This document shows, piece by piece, positions 48,701 through 60,694 of a stretch of 64,000 nt of DNA (position 1 is the first letter of the stretch; the number at the start of each line of letters is the position of its first letter). A program made the translations under genes and the position numbers. Origin of the DNA: Microcebus murinus (Eukaryota > Chordata > Mammalia > Primates > Cheirogaleidae); assembly GCF_040939455.1 (NCBI RefSeq), contig NC_134112.1, positions 20,796,501 through 20,860,500 on the forward strand. Direction: 5' to 3'. The notes under the pieces are model-generated. The model did not search any database. It saw only the letters and a program-made list of their open reading frames with translations, and was not told the origin of the DNA.

Positions 48701-50040
48701 TTGCTGTCAACTAGAAAATGCGAGTACAAGTTTTGGTTCTTCAAAGCCAGCTTGTTAGAATATTAAGCCTATTTATAAACCTCATTATTGCAGCACCCAT
48801 ATGGCTCTTGCTCAAAGACACTCACTTTAAAAAAATGAAAGATTGCCAGGCGCTTCATGGTTTAGCATCAATGTTTAATTGACTCGCACTTATCTAGGCT
48901 ATTAGAAGCGATTTCCAAATCATCCGTTTGACTTTGGAGTACTCAATATTGGACTGCAGGTGTGCCCAGTATTTTGGGAACTCCTAGCCATCAACAAACA
49001 GATAAAGCTCCGTGAGAGCATCCTTGCTTTCACCTCACTGTTGTTTCTTGCAGTTTCCTGCTTGTTTATACTCTGCCACTAGGCAGGTCCATCCTTACTG
49101 TAGATGGAATTACTACGTAGGCTTGCTTAATCTCATTCTTTTTCTCCCTGACTGAGGGCAGGACACGTAAAATGAAATTCTGGGTTTAGAAGCCTCTGCT
49201 AGGTGACACAGCCATGGAGAGCTGTGGGGAACCTTTTTAAATATTGGGGGTCAGTGCTCTTTGCCCTTTGGTGATGCTCCTGTCTCAGAAACCCCTTGTC
49301 AGAATGTGACCATCTAGATATAAATGGACTGCACACGCACACATACACACACCATGTGATACCTCTTGGGAAATCCACAGGTCCATAGACACATTCTGGA
49401 CCCAAACAGACATTGATTTTCAGGGAAGACCAGTAGTCTTTTAATTTGCTTAAGAGCTAAATGAGTATGGGTCAATTAATAATTCTAGTTATAGCACATG
49501 ATTATCTCTGCATTGAGTGACACCTTCTTGAGAGTGCTTAGGGATGCTGTGTAAGCAAGTCATTGTGCTCAGTTTTTAGGGAGTTATTGATAAAAAGGAT
49601 TTTTGTTAAAAGATAATTTTAGTTATTTCTGAGGATTATGATGACATCCACTTCATAAACACCCAGTTTTATCTTCTTCTTTCCTACCTTCTGAGCAGTA
49701 GCCCAGCTTCGATATGCGAGGGAAGTGTGTAGCTCTGCTAGGTTAAGTGGGACACAGCTGGAATGGGTGGCAGGGTGCACAGACCACAGGGTCCCTTGGG
49801 CATGGGGGAGAGCTGGGCTTGGTATCAGCTCATCCTCCTCCTAGCAGAACTGAGATTAGCACCTGCTTTCTTTGTGGTTCATGTGTTCCAAGATAAGGAG
49901 AATGGGGACCATTCAATTTTTCCATTCTAGAAAGGCAATCTTCAACCTTATTTTTTCTTGCCTTTAATCAATGAAAGCCTTTTTCTTTTGCAAACAAAAT
50001 TATAAAACCTATTAAATTATAATACCATTATTATTTATTC

Positions 50041-50290
50041 AGTACTATTGTTTTTAACACAGTAGCTGACTCTTTCTTGAACATTTCCTGGATGCCCAGA
50101 ATTGTGCTAAATCCTTTTCATTCATCATTACACCTAACTCTCACATCACCCTGTGGGGGGGGGTATGATCGTTACCCACATTTTACAGATGAGGAAACTG
50201 GTGGTTGGAGAAGTGACAGAAGTTGCTAAAGGTTACACAGCTTATTGGATGCAGTAAGTTGGAGAAGGGATTGAGCCCAGGCAAGTGATC
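50041..50290 (-). mobile_element. MIR SINE, nearly full length
   Basis: gcccagaattgtgctaaatccttttcattcatcattacacctaactctcacatcacc, then gttacccacattttacagatgaggaaactgg, then ttgctaaaggttacacagcttattggatgcagtaagttgg ... ttgagcccaggcaa. Antisense MIR in order, with a G10 run at about 50154. Confidence 0.85.
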
Positions 50291-50358
50291 TTAAGGAGTA
50301 TGCTGTAATCCCTCTCCTTGAAAAAACAAAAGTGGACAGACAGATGAAGCCCCATGTG

Positions 50359-50370
50359 GGGTGTGCGTGC

Positions 50371-50418
<48 letters not shown>
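50359..50418. repeat. (GT)n microsatellite
   Basis: GTGC units followed by about 46 bp of pure GT. Z-DNA-prone and probably polymorphic. Confidence 0.97.
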
Positions 50419-50421
<3 letters not shown>

Positions 50422-50984
50422 GGGTGGGGCCCATCCTGGGAAGCGGAGTTTGCAGAGCCCTACTTTAGACCTTCTCTGAGGTGGTTTCCTCAGCCTGGCC
50501 TTGCGAAGATGACCTGTCTTCCACCCTGGCATGACCCGGGCTTCCCTCCCTGTCCCATGCTGCCAGCTTTGCCAGGCCTCAGAGCACAGCAGTTTCCGGT
50601 TATTCTCTGCTTTCTCCATCAGCTCAGTCTGGCTCCATGAATGTTGAGATTTGTGCTGCCTTGTTTCAAGTTTCAAAAAATTATAAATTTAAAGTAAGTT
50701 TGAAAAACAAAACAAAACATTTAAAAATATTCCCTTTATCTTTCAGGTTGTGAGTCAGGGATAAATTCTCTTGAAATTCTTAAAAACAAAAGGCCAAGAA
50801 TAAACTGGGTTCCTTTTCCAGCTCATTTCCTGCATTTGCATGCATAGAACCCAGTATGTTTTATTGTTATTGGTTTTGTTTGTTTTTGTCTGGTGCCTGA
50901 GTTTCCTGGTGGAATCCTTTGACTTTTTTGCATAATTTTCTCAGTTTTCTTTGAAGGCTTCGGAATCTGCTTTCTGTCTTAGCC

Positions 50985-51140
50985 ACTTTAAGTTTCTGTA
51001 TCCTTAGGCAAGTTATTTAACCTCTCTCAGACTCACTTGTGTCAAGTGTAGAGTGAATAAAAGCTCCCGGGGTTTGTAGGAGTCTAAGTGAGTTAATTTG
51101 AGTAACGGGTATGGAACAGAGTTGCTGCTCATCAGTCATG
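50985..51140 (+). mobile_element. MIR SINE fragment
   Basis: tatccttaggcaagttatttaacctctctcagactcac ... gagtgaataaaagctcccggggtttgtaggagtctaagtgagttaatttgagtaacgggtatggaacagagttgctgctcatcagt. Confidence 0.75.
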
Positions 51141-51299
51141 AGCTCCCCAGCCTCCTCTCATTGCTTTCCTCCCATGTGCAGGAAACCATGGCCATGGTAG
51201 ATGTCCTCGCTGCTCATAGTAAATGATTGTCACACAGAAGGAAAAAGAATAAAAAGCACTCTGTTAAACAGAAGGAAAAAGATAAAAATCAATTTCTGA

Positions 51300-51600
51300 A
51301 TAAATTCATTCATGCATTCAACAACAACACATTGGGCAGCTGCCATTTGGCAAGCACTGTGTGTTAGGCAAGGGAGAAACACTGGCAGATAGTGGACAAG
51401 CCATCATTCTTGCCATCAGCATAACAGATCATAACCACTACTAGTCAAAAGTGCAATGATGTGAGTAAGCTCTGGCCACCATGGGACACACAGAAGGAGC
51501 GTTATCCAGTGTGGGAGGCCCTAGAAAATCTTTGGGAGGAAGTAATGTCTCAGCTGAGAACTGAAGGATGAGTAGGGCTCAGCCAGGCCTCACCCACCGT
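51300..51600. mobile_element. ancient interspersed repeat fragment
   Basis: attcattcatgcattcaacaacaacacattgggcagctgcc ... caagcactgtgtgttaggc ... aggaagtaatgtctcagctgagaactgaaggatgagtaggg. Same family as 6030-6462 and 43380-44400. Confidence 0.5.
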
Positions 51601-51924
51601 GTCCAGGCAAGATGAGCTGAGAGTTGGTTCTTGAGTGGAGTCATTTCTGTGGAATTGCATTAGCTCTTGTGCTTTGAGTGCTGACCTCCAAACTCCAGTG
51701 TACGATGATGCTATTTGGAATGAGTTTGCCTTGGTTTGGGGGCTGTGTGTAATTGAGACAAGATGGGAAAGGAAAACTTTACAACTTATGAAGCCAGGAA
51801 TGCATCTATGAAGGGAGTGTCAGGAAGGTGAGTTGGACTGAAAATCAGAGTTCTGGTCTCCCTGTCTTTGTCTACCAGATACACAACCCATCTTTTGACA
51901 GGTATGGATGGTAGCTGCAAAGAA

Positions 51925-52270
51925 TTCATTTATTTAGCCAACAGATATTTGTTGCATGCTGACCATGTGCCAGTCAAGGTACAAGCCCTTGGGATAAGAT
52001 AGGCAGATTTGTGACGGGACCCCTAACCTCAAGAAACCCAAAACTAGGAGCAAATGTTCTTTCCATGGCAGGTGCGGTAGCTGGCAAATTTAATACATTA
52101 TTACCTGGCAAATTTAATACATTATCTCATCTGAGATCACTCCATCCATTTTTATAGATGCAGAAAGCAAAGCTTGATTTGGCACAAAACTTGCTTGAGG
52201 TCTCATGGCTAGAAAGGGTGAAGTTGGGTTTTAAACCAGGTCTATCACAGAGCCCTGTGGTTTTTCCACG
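51925..52270 (-). mobile_element. MIR/L2-like fragments
   Basis: attcatttatttagccaacagatatttgttgcatgctgaccatgtgccag is an L2-like terminus in reverse. It is followed by MIR-like tacattatctcatctgagatcactccatccatttttatagatgcagaaagc ... cttgaggtctcatggctagaaag. Includes the 24-bp tandem duplication at 52081-52128. Confidence 0.6.
52081..52128. repeat. 24-bp tandem duplication
   Basis: ctggcaaatttaatacatta occurs at 52081 and again at 52105; the two 24-mers differ only near their ends. Confidence 0.95.
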
Positions 52271-53284
52271 TAGTCACAGACATGAGATGATGCAACGCCA
52301 CAGAGGATGGAGTGTGGTAGGTTTCAGCATACTCTAAGAGCACAGAGGAGGGTGTATAATGCTGCTTCCCACAAGAGGTGACCCCTCTCCACCCAGGTAT
52401 CATCTTTTTCTAAATATATACATTTTATTACTTTTCCTGCTTAACTCTGTCCTTAGCACTTTTCTGCCTTACCTTCTGCTATCTCACTCCATATTACCTG
52501 CTTGCTGGGTGGGTTGGAGGCCACTAGGCATGCCCTTCTTACCTGCTTGCTGCGTGCTTCCACAGTTCTCCCTGTTGAAGTCCCACCCATCAATCCAGAC
52601 TACCCCTGCCACAAAGCTTCCTTGAGCCATTGCTTATATTTGTTGTTATCATAAGATAACACTTTAGGTGCATGTCTTAACTTTTTTCCTATAATTCAAG
52701 TTCTTTCAGAAGGTGGATCTCACAGAGTTAGGTGGATTAGCAATGTATGTTAAGTGCTTATTACTAGTAGGTGCCAAAATGAAGCTTTTTCTTATTTTTG
52801 TCCATCTTTGATTCTTTCAGGACTCCCAGCAGTGCCTTTTTATAGTCCTTTGGCAAATGTTGGGAGAATTCAATGGAAGCCAGTAGCAAAAGTTGTCTTC
52901 TTCTGACTCCTGAAGGTACCTGCTGCTGATAGGATTAGTTGGGCTTCTAAGTAGAAGCCAGGGGCATCTGCCTGGCCCAACTGCCTCTTGCCGTTGGTCC
53001 CTGCACACTCGCAATGGGTCATGATGCTCCTTAGATCAGTATATTAGACTGCAATGCTAACGAGGCGAAAGGCAGGGGTCACACTCGTAGCTCACAGTGC
53101 TCCATGCCTGTGGGTGAAACCTCTGCCCTTGGCTACTACCTGGAGAGCGTGAGCTGTTGCTGGTGACAGGGTCCAAGTGTTAGAGAGCGAATGACCAAAG
53201 CACATCCATCACAGCTTTTGGAGAGGGTACAGGCAAACCGCACAAAGAACCTGCCCTCGGGGAGCTGACATTCAGGTGAATTAT

Positions 53285-53462
53285 CTCATTTAATCTCATA
53301 ACAAGGTCTTTGGAGAGATGCTCTCATTATTCCCACTTTACAGACAAAGAAACTGAAGCTAAGTGAGGTTGAATGATTGGTCCAACACTGTAGAGCTAAG
53401 TGCTAGAACCAGGATTGGAACACAGGGAGTTTGCTCTACAGCCCAAGCCCTAACCCACCGTG
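53285..53462 (-). mobile_element. MIR SINE
   Basis: tctcatttaatctcataacaaggtctttggagagatgctctcattattcccactttacagacaaagaaactgaagctaagtgaggttgaatgattgg ... gctagaaccaggattggaacacagggag. Antisense MIR. Confidence 0.85.
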
Positions 53463-53531
53463 TTAGTTAATCTTCTTCCCTTATTATATGTGAGATAATT
53501 CAAACATGTAAATATCTATCTATATATATAC

Positions 53532-53933
53532 ACCATGTTTCCCCGAAAATAAGACAGGGTCTTATATTTATTTTTCCTCAAGAAGACACCCCAGGGCTTA
53601 TTTTCAGGGGATGTGTTATTTTCCCCTCAGAGTCTCAGCTTGCAGCACGCACAGGATGGCCAGGACCTGACAGGGGGAGCTGACCTTGCTGGTGGGGCTG
53701 CCCGCACCTTTCTGGTCACCTCTGGGATAGTAGCTGTCACGATGGGGCAGATGAGAAGGGCTACTCGTCTTCTTTACTGCTCTACCAGGAAATGCATAGG
53801 TCGTGCAAATACGCTGTGTAGCCATGCCTATCACTAGGTCTTATTTTCGGGGTAGGGCTTATATTATGCAAATGCTTAGAAATCCTGCTAGGGCTTATTT
53901 TATGGGTAGGTCTTATTTTCAGGGAAACACGGT
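53532..53933 (+). mobile_element. TIR-bearing MITE, copy A (402 bp)
   Basis: Ends are inverted repeats: left ccatgtttccccgaaaataa, right ttattttcagggaaacacgg (23 bp of TIR with two mismatches, both explicable as CpG decay). Subterminal echoes (agggcttattttcaggg, gggtaggtcttatttt) repeat the TIR motif internally. The copy at 62112-62484 has the same interior in the same orientation, roughly 93% identical by eye. The flanks are CA on the left and TA on the right, so a TA target duplication is possible but imperfect. No transposase is present; an internal 74-codon frame is shared with the other copy and is not a gene. Probably a Tc1/mariner-type non-autonomous element. Confidence 0.85.
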
Positions 53934-54539
53934 AGATATTCTTAGGTGTGTATATATATCTGTATAGGTGACTATGTATATGTATATGCATATTTTTATA
54001 ATTTTTTTTCTAATTGTAATAATGCTCATTCTTTAAAGAAAATTTGGAAAATTCATGAAAGTAAAAATAAAAGAAGTGACCTATTAGCCTACTATGCTGG
54101 AATCCTCGTCATTCTGATGCATCTCCCTTCAGATAAACAGATAGGAGCACATCTAGGTTCTGTGTGGCACACTGCTGCCTTCACTTAAACGCCTAACACT
54201 GCCGTGTGTGTTTTCATTTTAATAGAGATGTCAAAGGCTGTAGTAATCAGAATTTGAAGCCTTTGTACCTTTCTTTCATATTAAGAAAACAGCACACATG
54301 GTGTACAGCTATCCGTTAGCAAATCAGCGGCTTGGCTTCCTGGGTGCAGTGACTGTAACGGGAATGCGGGTGTGGAACTAGGGCAGTTGGGAAGCGTTGC
54401 CCTTCCTGGGGATGTTACTAGGAATTTTCTCCTTTCGCAGCACTTCCTTTTCTCTAATCCTCCCCAATGAAGAGCCTATTAAAACCTTTTGATAAACTCT
54501 TCAGAGTGTATAAAATTGACACAAACACGAAGAACTTTG

Positions 54540-54730
54540 GGATGTCAGGACAACATCCTTTTGTGGCCATTTTCCCCTTGGATGCCACCATGACCTAGGT
54601 GACATGGTCAGGGCAGATGTTATCATTTCCATTTGATAGGTCAAGAAGGCTGATGCACAAGAGATTGGCCCAAGACTAAATGACACTGTATGTTGCAAAG
54701 GTGGGCTGGCACTGGGCCTCACCTGCTTCC
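54540..54730 (-). mobile_element. degraded MIR-like fragment
   Basis: ttatcatttccatttgataggtcaagaaggctgatgcacaagagattggcccaagactaaatgacactg resembles the antisense MIR core, weakly. Confidence 0.45.
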
Positions 54731-55340
54731 TGGGGAAGTGCTGGACTGAGCCCTTCACAGGTTCCTGAAGCTGCTTCCACCGTTTGTTTCTAGACTTTTG
54801 TCATCGTCCCTTGGCCACTTCTTCATTCTCTGAAGACCTTTCCTCTGATCTCATGGTTTATCTGCTTGGTTACACATTTACATTTAAAAAGGCACCTCAG
54901 TGCTGATGTTGGGAGTAAAAGTGACACTATACATAACTGATAATTATTGACTGTTTAGTATGTGCTAGAGAAAAGTAATGCTGTACAAGCCTCTGCTCAC
55001 CTACTTTGCATCAACCCCATGGACCTGGTAAACGGAAGGGCTGAGATTTGCTGTCTTTAAAGCCTGACCTCAGACAAGATGCTACATACAGTATTTTTAA
55101 AGGGGAAAGGGAAGAATATAGGGACAGAGCCATTGAGCTCTTGGGGTGCTATTTTTTAACTGTAAAGATGTAGAGTCTGTATACAACTTCTCACTAAGCT
55201 TTGAAACCCATATGCTTCACTGAGGGAGCCCCCTATGAAGGATTGACCTCCATACTCATCCCTGCTGAAGTCACCCCTTTCTTACCCACTGCTTGCCACA
55301 GCCCCTTTTCTGATATGTGTTTATGCTTCTTTTCCTACAG

Positions 55341-55367
55341 GAGGAAATATAAGAAAACGTCCCAGAG
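55341..55367 (+). CDS. PDE1C: PDE1C coding microexon 2 (27 nt)
   Basis: The sequence between acceptor tttcctacag and donor ag|gtaagg completes codon 34 (CT|G, Leu) and encodes RKYKKTSQ plus two bases of the next Arg codon. The joined translation WLRLRG-L-RKYKKTSQR matches PDE1C. It is flanked on both sides by phase-2 introns and is nine codons long, so inclusion or skipping keeps the reading frame. The encoded residues extend the N-terminal calmodulin-binding segment. From family knowledge, PDE1A passes directly from the equivalent of RLRGL to LRCLVKQLE and lacks this insert. The next exon (LRSLVKQLE...) lies to the right of the window. Confidence 0.95.
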
Positions 55368-56279
55368 GTAAGGATATCTTTCTGAGCTGTGATTGGTTGA
55401 ATCATTTGTGGCCCAACTCTTCGCAAGTCTGGCTTGTGGTGGACTGAAATTGTAATAAACAGGCTCTTGGTTGCATCTCAGCATGTTGCTTGCTTTATCT
55501 CCCGATCGCTGTTGCTGCTGTAATTAAAAATTGATCGCAGGCATCTAGTGTGGCACAGTAGGTGGACACCTTCACATGAGAGTGGATCCTGTGGATTCAA
55601 AAACTTGTTCCTGCTGCGTTGTCTACTGATTTCACTGAAACCTTGACCGGAGAGGGACTGGGCTGGCAGAGGCTGAAGGCTTATGGAGGGGAACACAACC
55701 AGGTCTTTAAATACACTTTTAGTGTCTGAATTCCCCTTTGCCTGATTTGCAGACAAAATGCTACAGAGCTCAAAGTATAAGTTCAGACTGCTTTAAGGGC
55801 AGTGGTAGTCCTTTGATTTGGCTGTGGAAAGGGTTATTTTAAGCAGAACACCATCTGCCATCACCCCCTGTGTACCATGGAAAGTGAATCTACAAAGATG
55901 AGGCCCCAGCCTGGCTCAGGGCTGTGCTTTGCAGACCCTTGGAGTGAGGAGCCATGGTGGGATCCGGTGTACACTGGCCCTGGCATGTGTGGCTATTAAA
56001 CTTTGGACTTACATCCTCTGTGTTTATAGTTTAACAAAAATGATTCACCAGGTCTTTGAGTGCATGGTCTCCCAGCACCAGTGGGAAGCACATTTTAATT
56101 CCTCATTAAAGTGCCCTTTGACAGATGTTGTTTGCTGATTTGAAGGGGCAGCATGTGTATTTGTGCAAGCATACAGGTTGTTTATATGGAGAGGGTGGGT
56201 GGATTCTCTCAATAATAAAATAATGAAATGAGCTTAGGAAATGTCAGGTACTTCATGGTGGAATTTATTCATTGGTTTA

Positions 56280-56415
56280 TCTTTTAAAAATTATACATAT
56301 TTAAGGTATATAATATGTTTGAGATATATATATATAAACACATATTAATATATATACACACATAGTATAATAATTACCACAGTCAAGCAAATTAACATAT
56401 TCATTACCTTACAAG
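56280..56415 (-). mobile_element. old L1 (L1M-type) 3' fragment
   Basis: ttatacatatttaaggtatataatatgtttgagatata ... gtataataattaccacagtcaagcaaattaacatattcattacctta resembles antisense L1M 3' sequence with TA-rich expansions. Confidence 0.45.
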
Positions 56416-56829
56416 TTCATTCATTGGTTCATCTTGCATGCACTGTTTTTTGACAGTGATTTGTTTTCATAAGTTTAATTGGACAATAATAGCACAGAAG
56501 GCCTCCCATGACTGCCTTTATTTCTCTAGCATCATCTCTTGCCACTTCCAACCTCTCCTCTCCATTTCTTAAACTTTAGTGATGGCTCTCCATCAAAATT
56601 GTGATTCTAAAGGTTCAGCTGATCATGGATGCTCTCTTAGGATGAGCTTCGGTAAACTCTTAGTACATGTATTTATCTTAGGTGTATCTAAGAGTGTAAA
56701 CCTCAACTGTGTTGGGGGCTTTTCTTGAATTAGGTGAGACAAAGTACATCAGTTTCAAAGTTACCCAAGAAATTAGTCAGGCCACCAGCGAGTGGATAAA
56801 TATTGCTTGTTATGATAATATATTGTGTT

Positions 56830-57072
56830 TTTGAACAGGCTGATGCTTTCCTCATGTATGCTATTCCTTCTTCCCTGCCTGAACCCTGGCCCGTCTCGTG
56901 TTTAATACTCTTTGAACTATGTCTGCCTTCTGTGTGCTCCTGTAGCTGCCCTGGTCTCTCCTTGTTTCTCCTTGCCCAACTGAGAGCATCTTGTCTATTA
57001 TGCCTTTCTGGTGTCTCACGCAGTGTGTGGAATATAGCAGCCCCTTAGTAAATGTTGTTGAATGCATAAATA
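56830..57072 (+). mobile_element. L2 LINE 3' end
   Basis: ctatgtctgccttctgtgtgctcctgtagctgccc ... gagagcatcttgtctattatgcctttctggtgtctcacgcagtgtgtggaatatagcagccccttagtaaatgttgttgaatgcataaat. Confidence 0.65.
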
Positions 57073-57453
57073 CTAACTGTTCTTCTTAGGGACTGTGCTC
57101 TTTTAAATCGATGTGTTTTTCAGACTGTTGGTGATGGCACTGAGAAGAAATGCCACAGCTGTATCTTATACAACTCAGTTGAATTGATTAAAACATAAAC
57201 CTAAGTTATTTTCCCTTAATCTATAGACTCCCTATTTTACATACTAAATAACATCATGTGAATCTTTCTAGGATTTTTTTCAGGAAAAGTCTGAATGAAT
57301 TCTAGAAGCGTCAGAATTGGGATGGCATGATCCAATGAAAACCTGACAAGAGTACTATTTCCTATGGCTCATATTCTTTTCTTAATAAAAACAATGCTCT
57401 AACATAAGTCTAGTCCCATGGGCCTCTCATTAAGGAGAGGCATTGGGAATGTA

Positions 57454-57982
57454 CAGTTGTGCTGTATAACAAGGTTTCAATTAACAACAGATTATATATA
57501 CAACGGTGGTCTCGTAAGATTATGATGGTGCTGAAAAATTCCTATTGTCTAGTGACTTAGTAGCTATAGTAACAGTGTAGTGCAGATCATTACGTTTTCT
57601 ATGTTTAGATGTGTTTAGATATACAAATACTATTGTGTCAAATTGCATACAGTATTCAGTACAGTATGTATATATTCAACATGATGTACATCAACATGAT
57701 GTACATGATGTACATGTTTAGATGTGTTTAGATATACAAATACTATTGTGTCAAATTGCATACAGTATTCAGTACAGTATGTATACATTCAACATATGTA
57801 CATCAACATGATGTACGTGTTTGTAGCCTAAGAGTAATAGGCCCTGCAACATAGCCTGGGTGTGTAGTAGGCTCTACAATCTAGGTTTCTGTAAGTACAC
57901 TTTATGATATTCGAACAATGATGAAATTGCCTAAAGACACATTTCTTAGAATGTAGACTCATCATTAAGAGATGCATGACTG
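57454..57982 (-). mobile_element. DNA transposon fossil (TA-flanked, MER8/Tigger-like)
   Basis: TA duplications at 57452-57453 and 57983-57984 flank ends cagttgtgctgtataacaag and gagatgcatgactg, which are diverged inverted repeats. The interior (ggtggtctcgtaagattatgatgg, tttagatatacaaatactattgtgtcaaattg, tagcctgggtgtgtagtaggc, gtaagtacactttatgatattcgaacaatgatgaaattgcc) is the reverse of a common primate DNA element beginning cagtcatgcatcgcttaacg. It contains a 113-bp tandem duplication. No transposase frame. Confidence 0.75.
57601..57825. repeat. 113-bp tandem duplication inside the transposon
   Basis: atgtttagatgtgtttagat starts units at 57601 and 57714. The first 80-plus bases are nearly identical. 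The end of each unit has a shorter internal repeat of atgatgtacatcaac-type sequence that differs in copy number. Confidence 0.95.
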
Positions 57983-58907
57983 TACTTAATGCAGGTGCCA
58001 AAATATTTATTCTATTTTATTGAGAAGAGTTTGGAAAGCACGTTCTAAAGAAATAGGGTTGTTTAGACTTTTGGTTCACCAAGTGCTTGGAGCCCACAAT
58101 TCAGTCTAAAAGGCAAGTGTCTGCTTTTCATTGTATTTGACTTTGCTATTACAGAATTAAGCAGATTACATGCAGATAAAAAAATCACTAATGTAATTAA
58201 AATCTGCCAATAGGTTTCAACAATGACATTTTTAGATGACCATTTTAATCTCACCTTTTCTAATGAGCATTATCTGCTGTGTCCTATGGTTTCCAAATAG
58301 TCAGTAGTCCAAAGGAGCAGTATTATAATTTGTTATGCAATGTACGGTGCACAAGTCATTGAGAGAAAAATGAACTAAAACTTTAAAGCTTCCTGGAGGT
58401 TGCTATACTTTTTCTAAATATAGTGAGCTTACACAGATGGCTAGCCAATTCTGTCTTGTTCAGGTTCATTGGACTCACAATAGTAATTGCATGTGAACCA
58501 CTGAGCAGGATGTAAATTAATCACTCAGATTAGAGGACACAGTAGTCTTCTGTAGTAAAAAGTAATTTATCATTTTCACATATACTTAACCTGGGTATGA
58601 GATGCCACAAAGTTGCCTCAATTTTATTTTAAGGAGGGATAGACAAGTGAGAGGAAGTTTTATAAGAGAGCTGCTCAAACCTGTCAAGGTTCAAATTACA
58701 CTGTCAATTTTTTTTTGAGAGTGTGTTTTTGCATATCTGACATAAATGCTGTTGCAGTTTTTGTTATGTCACTATAATAAAAAACAGACTGCCTAGAACC
58801 AGATTCTTTGAAGTCATTTAATTTGCAAATTAGTAGAGGATTGGTTTGAACTCTTCTATTTTTAATCAGATACATATTTTTTGTATGAAATTGATCCATG
58901 TTCTACT

Positions 58908-59460
58908 AATGTATCATTGAATAACAAACCATTCTCAATTTAGTGGCTTAAAACAGCCACTTTATTTTGCTCACAGTTTTGTGGGTCAGAAATTCAGGAA
59001 GGACTTGGCTGGGTGGTTTGATTCTGACCCACCTGGTGTCAGCTGAGACTGCCAGGGCTGGAGAATCTATCGCTTCCATGATAGCTTCATGTCGGGGGCT
59101 TTGGAGATCCTTGTTTCTTCCTCTCTCCCTCTTTATCTGTCTTTCTCTCTCTCTCTCTCCCTCTCTTCCCATATGGCTTCTATCCTCTTGATTATTTCCA
59201 CATAGCTTGGGATTCTTATTACATTGTGGTCTCAGGGTAATTGCCCTTAGCTGGCTTCCTAGGCCAAGTGTTCTAACAGACAGGAAGTGGAAGCTACTAG
59301 TCTCTTAATCATGGTCTGGGTCCAGAAACGGGCACAACGTCACTTCTGCCATATCTTCTTGGTCAAGCTACTGAACCCACCCAGATTCAAAAGAATGGGA
59401 CATAGACTACATCTCTTGATGGAAAAAGTGTTAAAGAATTTGCATTCTTCTTTAATCCAT
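58908..59460 (+). mobile_element. MLT1-type MaLR LTR
   Basis: aataacaaaccattctcaatttagtggcttaaaacagccactttattttgctcacagttttgtgggtcagaaattcaggaaggacttggctgggtgg, then ggtctcagggtaattg and aaacgggcacaacgtcacttctgcc. Phrases in MLT1 order. Decayed non-coding LTR. Confidence 0.75.
59115..59170. repeat. (CT)n-rich tract
   Basis: Imperfect CT repeats ctttctctctctctctctcc within the MLT1-type LTR. Confidence 0.9.
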
Positions 59461-60622
59461 GTAGCAAACCTTCAGCCTTTTTCAGAAGGATCTTGCTTGA
59501 GATCTTTTCTGGGGATCTGTAGATGCAGAGTATGTAGATTTCTCATTGGGTGAATGGTAGATGATTTTAAGTATTTATTGACACCCCCAGTCAGGTGCTG
59601 GTCTGTTTGAATGTATGCTTGTCTATTTTATGATTCTTTTGGACTGGTAGTAGCTGTCTGTGATTACTTTTTCATGTTAGGGACAAGCATACCAATGTAA
59701 ACTCAACTGGTTAATTGGATTCTCACTGTAGTTATTTGGTTTAATAATTAGTCAAATAAAGCTGCTGGCTTCATGTAGGAAAACTAAATGACATAAATGG
59801 TATATTAGACAGCTTTAGATTACATAGATTTGATTTGGACATCAAGAGGAAGACAGCCCAGGCTACAAAAATAATCTAACTTTGTTTACACTTTTTTTTT
59901 TTTTGCTAAGTTTCATTTTATTTCATTTATACATTTATTTATCATTCAAAACTATGTTAAAGAAAAAAAACCTCCCAGCTTTCAAAGTAATCATCATCCT
60001 ACTACCACTCAACTGAGGTAGTTATCTATCTTTAAGTATTTCATAAAGTACAAGGCATATCTTTGTAGCCCAAGGGAATATTTTGATGGTAGTGATTCTA
60101 CTGATTCTTACTTTTACTTTTAACAGAAATGTACTCATCTCTTCCGAGAGCAGAATTTCAATAGAAGTAGTGATGTTATGTGTGTTCTTTACCAGGTGAG
60201 CAAGGGCACCAAATAGGTAGGAGGTAAGCTTCTCCTGGCACAGAAAGCCCTATTGGATTGAGTTTTAAATCTATGTGATTAAGGTGAACCATCCTTTAAT
60301 GTTATGAATGAATCTTGTCCATGAGGGCCAGTCATTCCAAGAGATTTGCAGAAGTGGTGAAATAGTAATTTGACAGCTAGAGAAGATTACACGGTAAGCC
60401 TGCTTACCCAGAAAATTCTCATCAGGTTGCTTTTAATACAGCTTTACCTTCAAGTTATCAGATCTGGCTTGAGGAGGTCTCTAAATTGAGAGAGCATGCC
60501 AGACCATGTACAAAATAATAGTAAATACATAGAAATAATTAGTTACTTCTGGACTGCCCTTAAAGAAAGGAATTGCTATCAGAGATGACATTGTAAACTG
60601 AATCTATATTAGAAGTGCTTCC

Positions 60623-60630
60623 AACACACA

Positions 60631-60694
<64 letters not shown>

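Larger units (their letters stand above)
36024..55340 (+). other. PDE1C: PDE1C intron 1 (19.3 kb)
   Basis: GT-AG intron, phase 2. Donor gct|gtaagta at 36023/36024; acceptor tgcttcttttcctacag at 55324-55340 with a good pyrimidine tract. Stretches without a separately listed element (36024-38330, 39111-39970, 42151-43380, 44401-45441, 45792-50040, 54731-55340) show no recognisable exon, RNA gene or specific repeat. Confidence 0.9.

Noticed and set aside
50332..50640. Val-Cys repeat frame and His-Thr frame on the other strand
   Set aside because: Translation of the (GT)n microsatellite.
53613..53837. 74-codon frame similar to one at 62197-62394
   Set aside because: The similarity exists because both are copies of the same MITE. 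No transposase motif; not a gene family.
57601..57825. CRISPR-like repeat
   Set aside because: Only two units of 113 bp with no spacers, inside a mammalian transposon.
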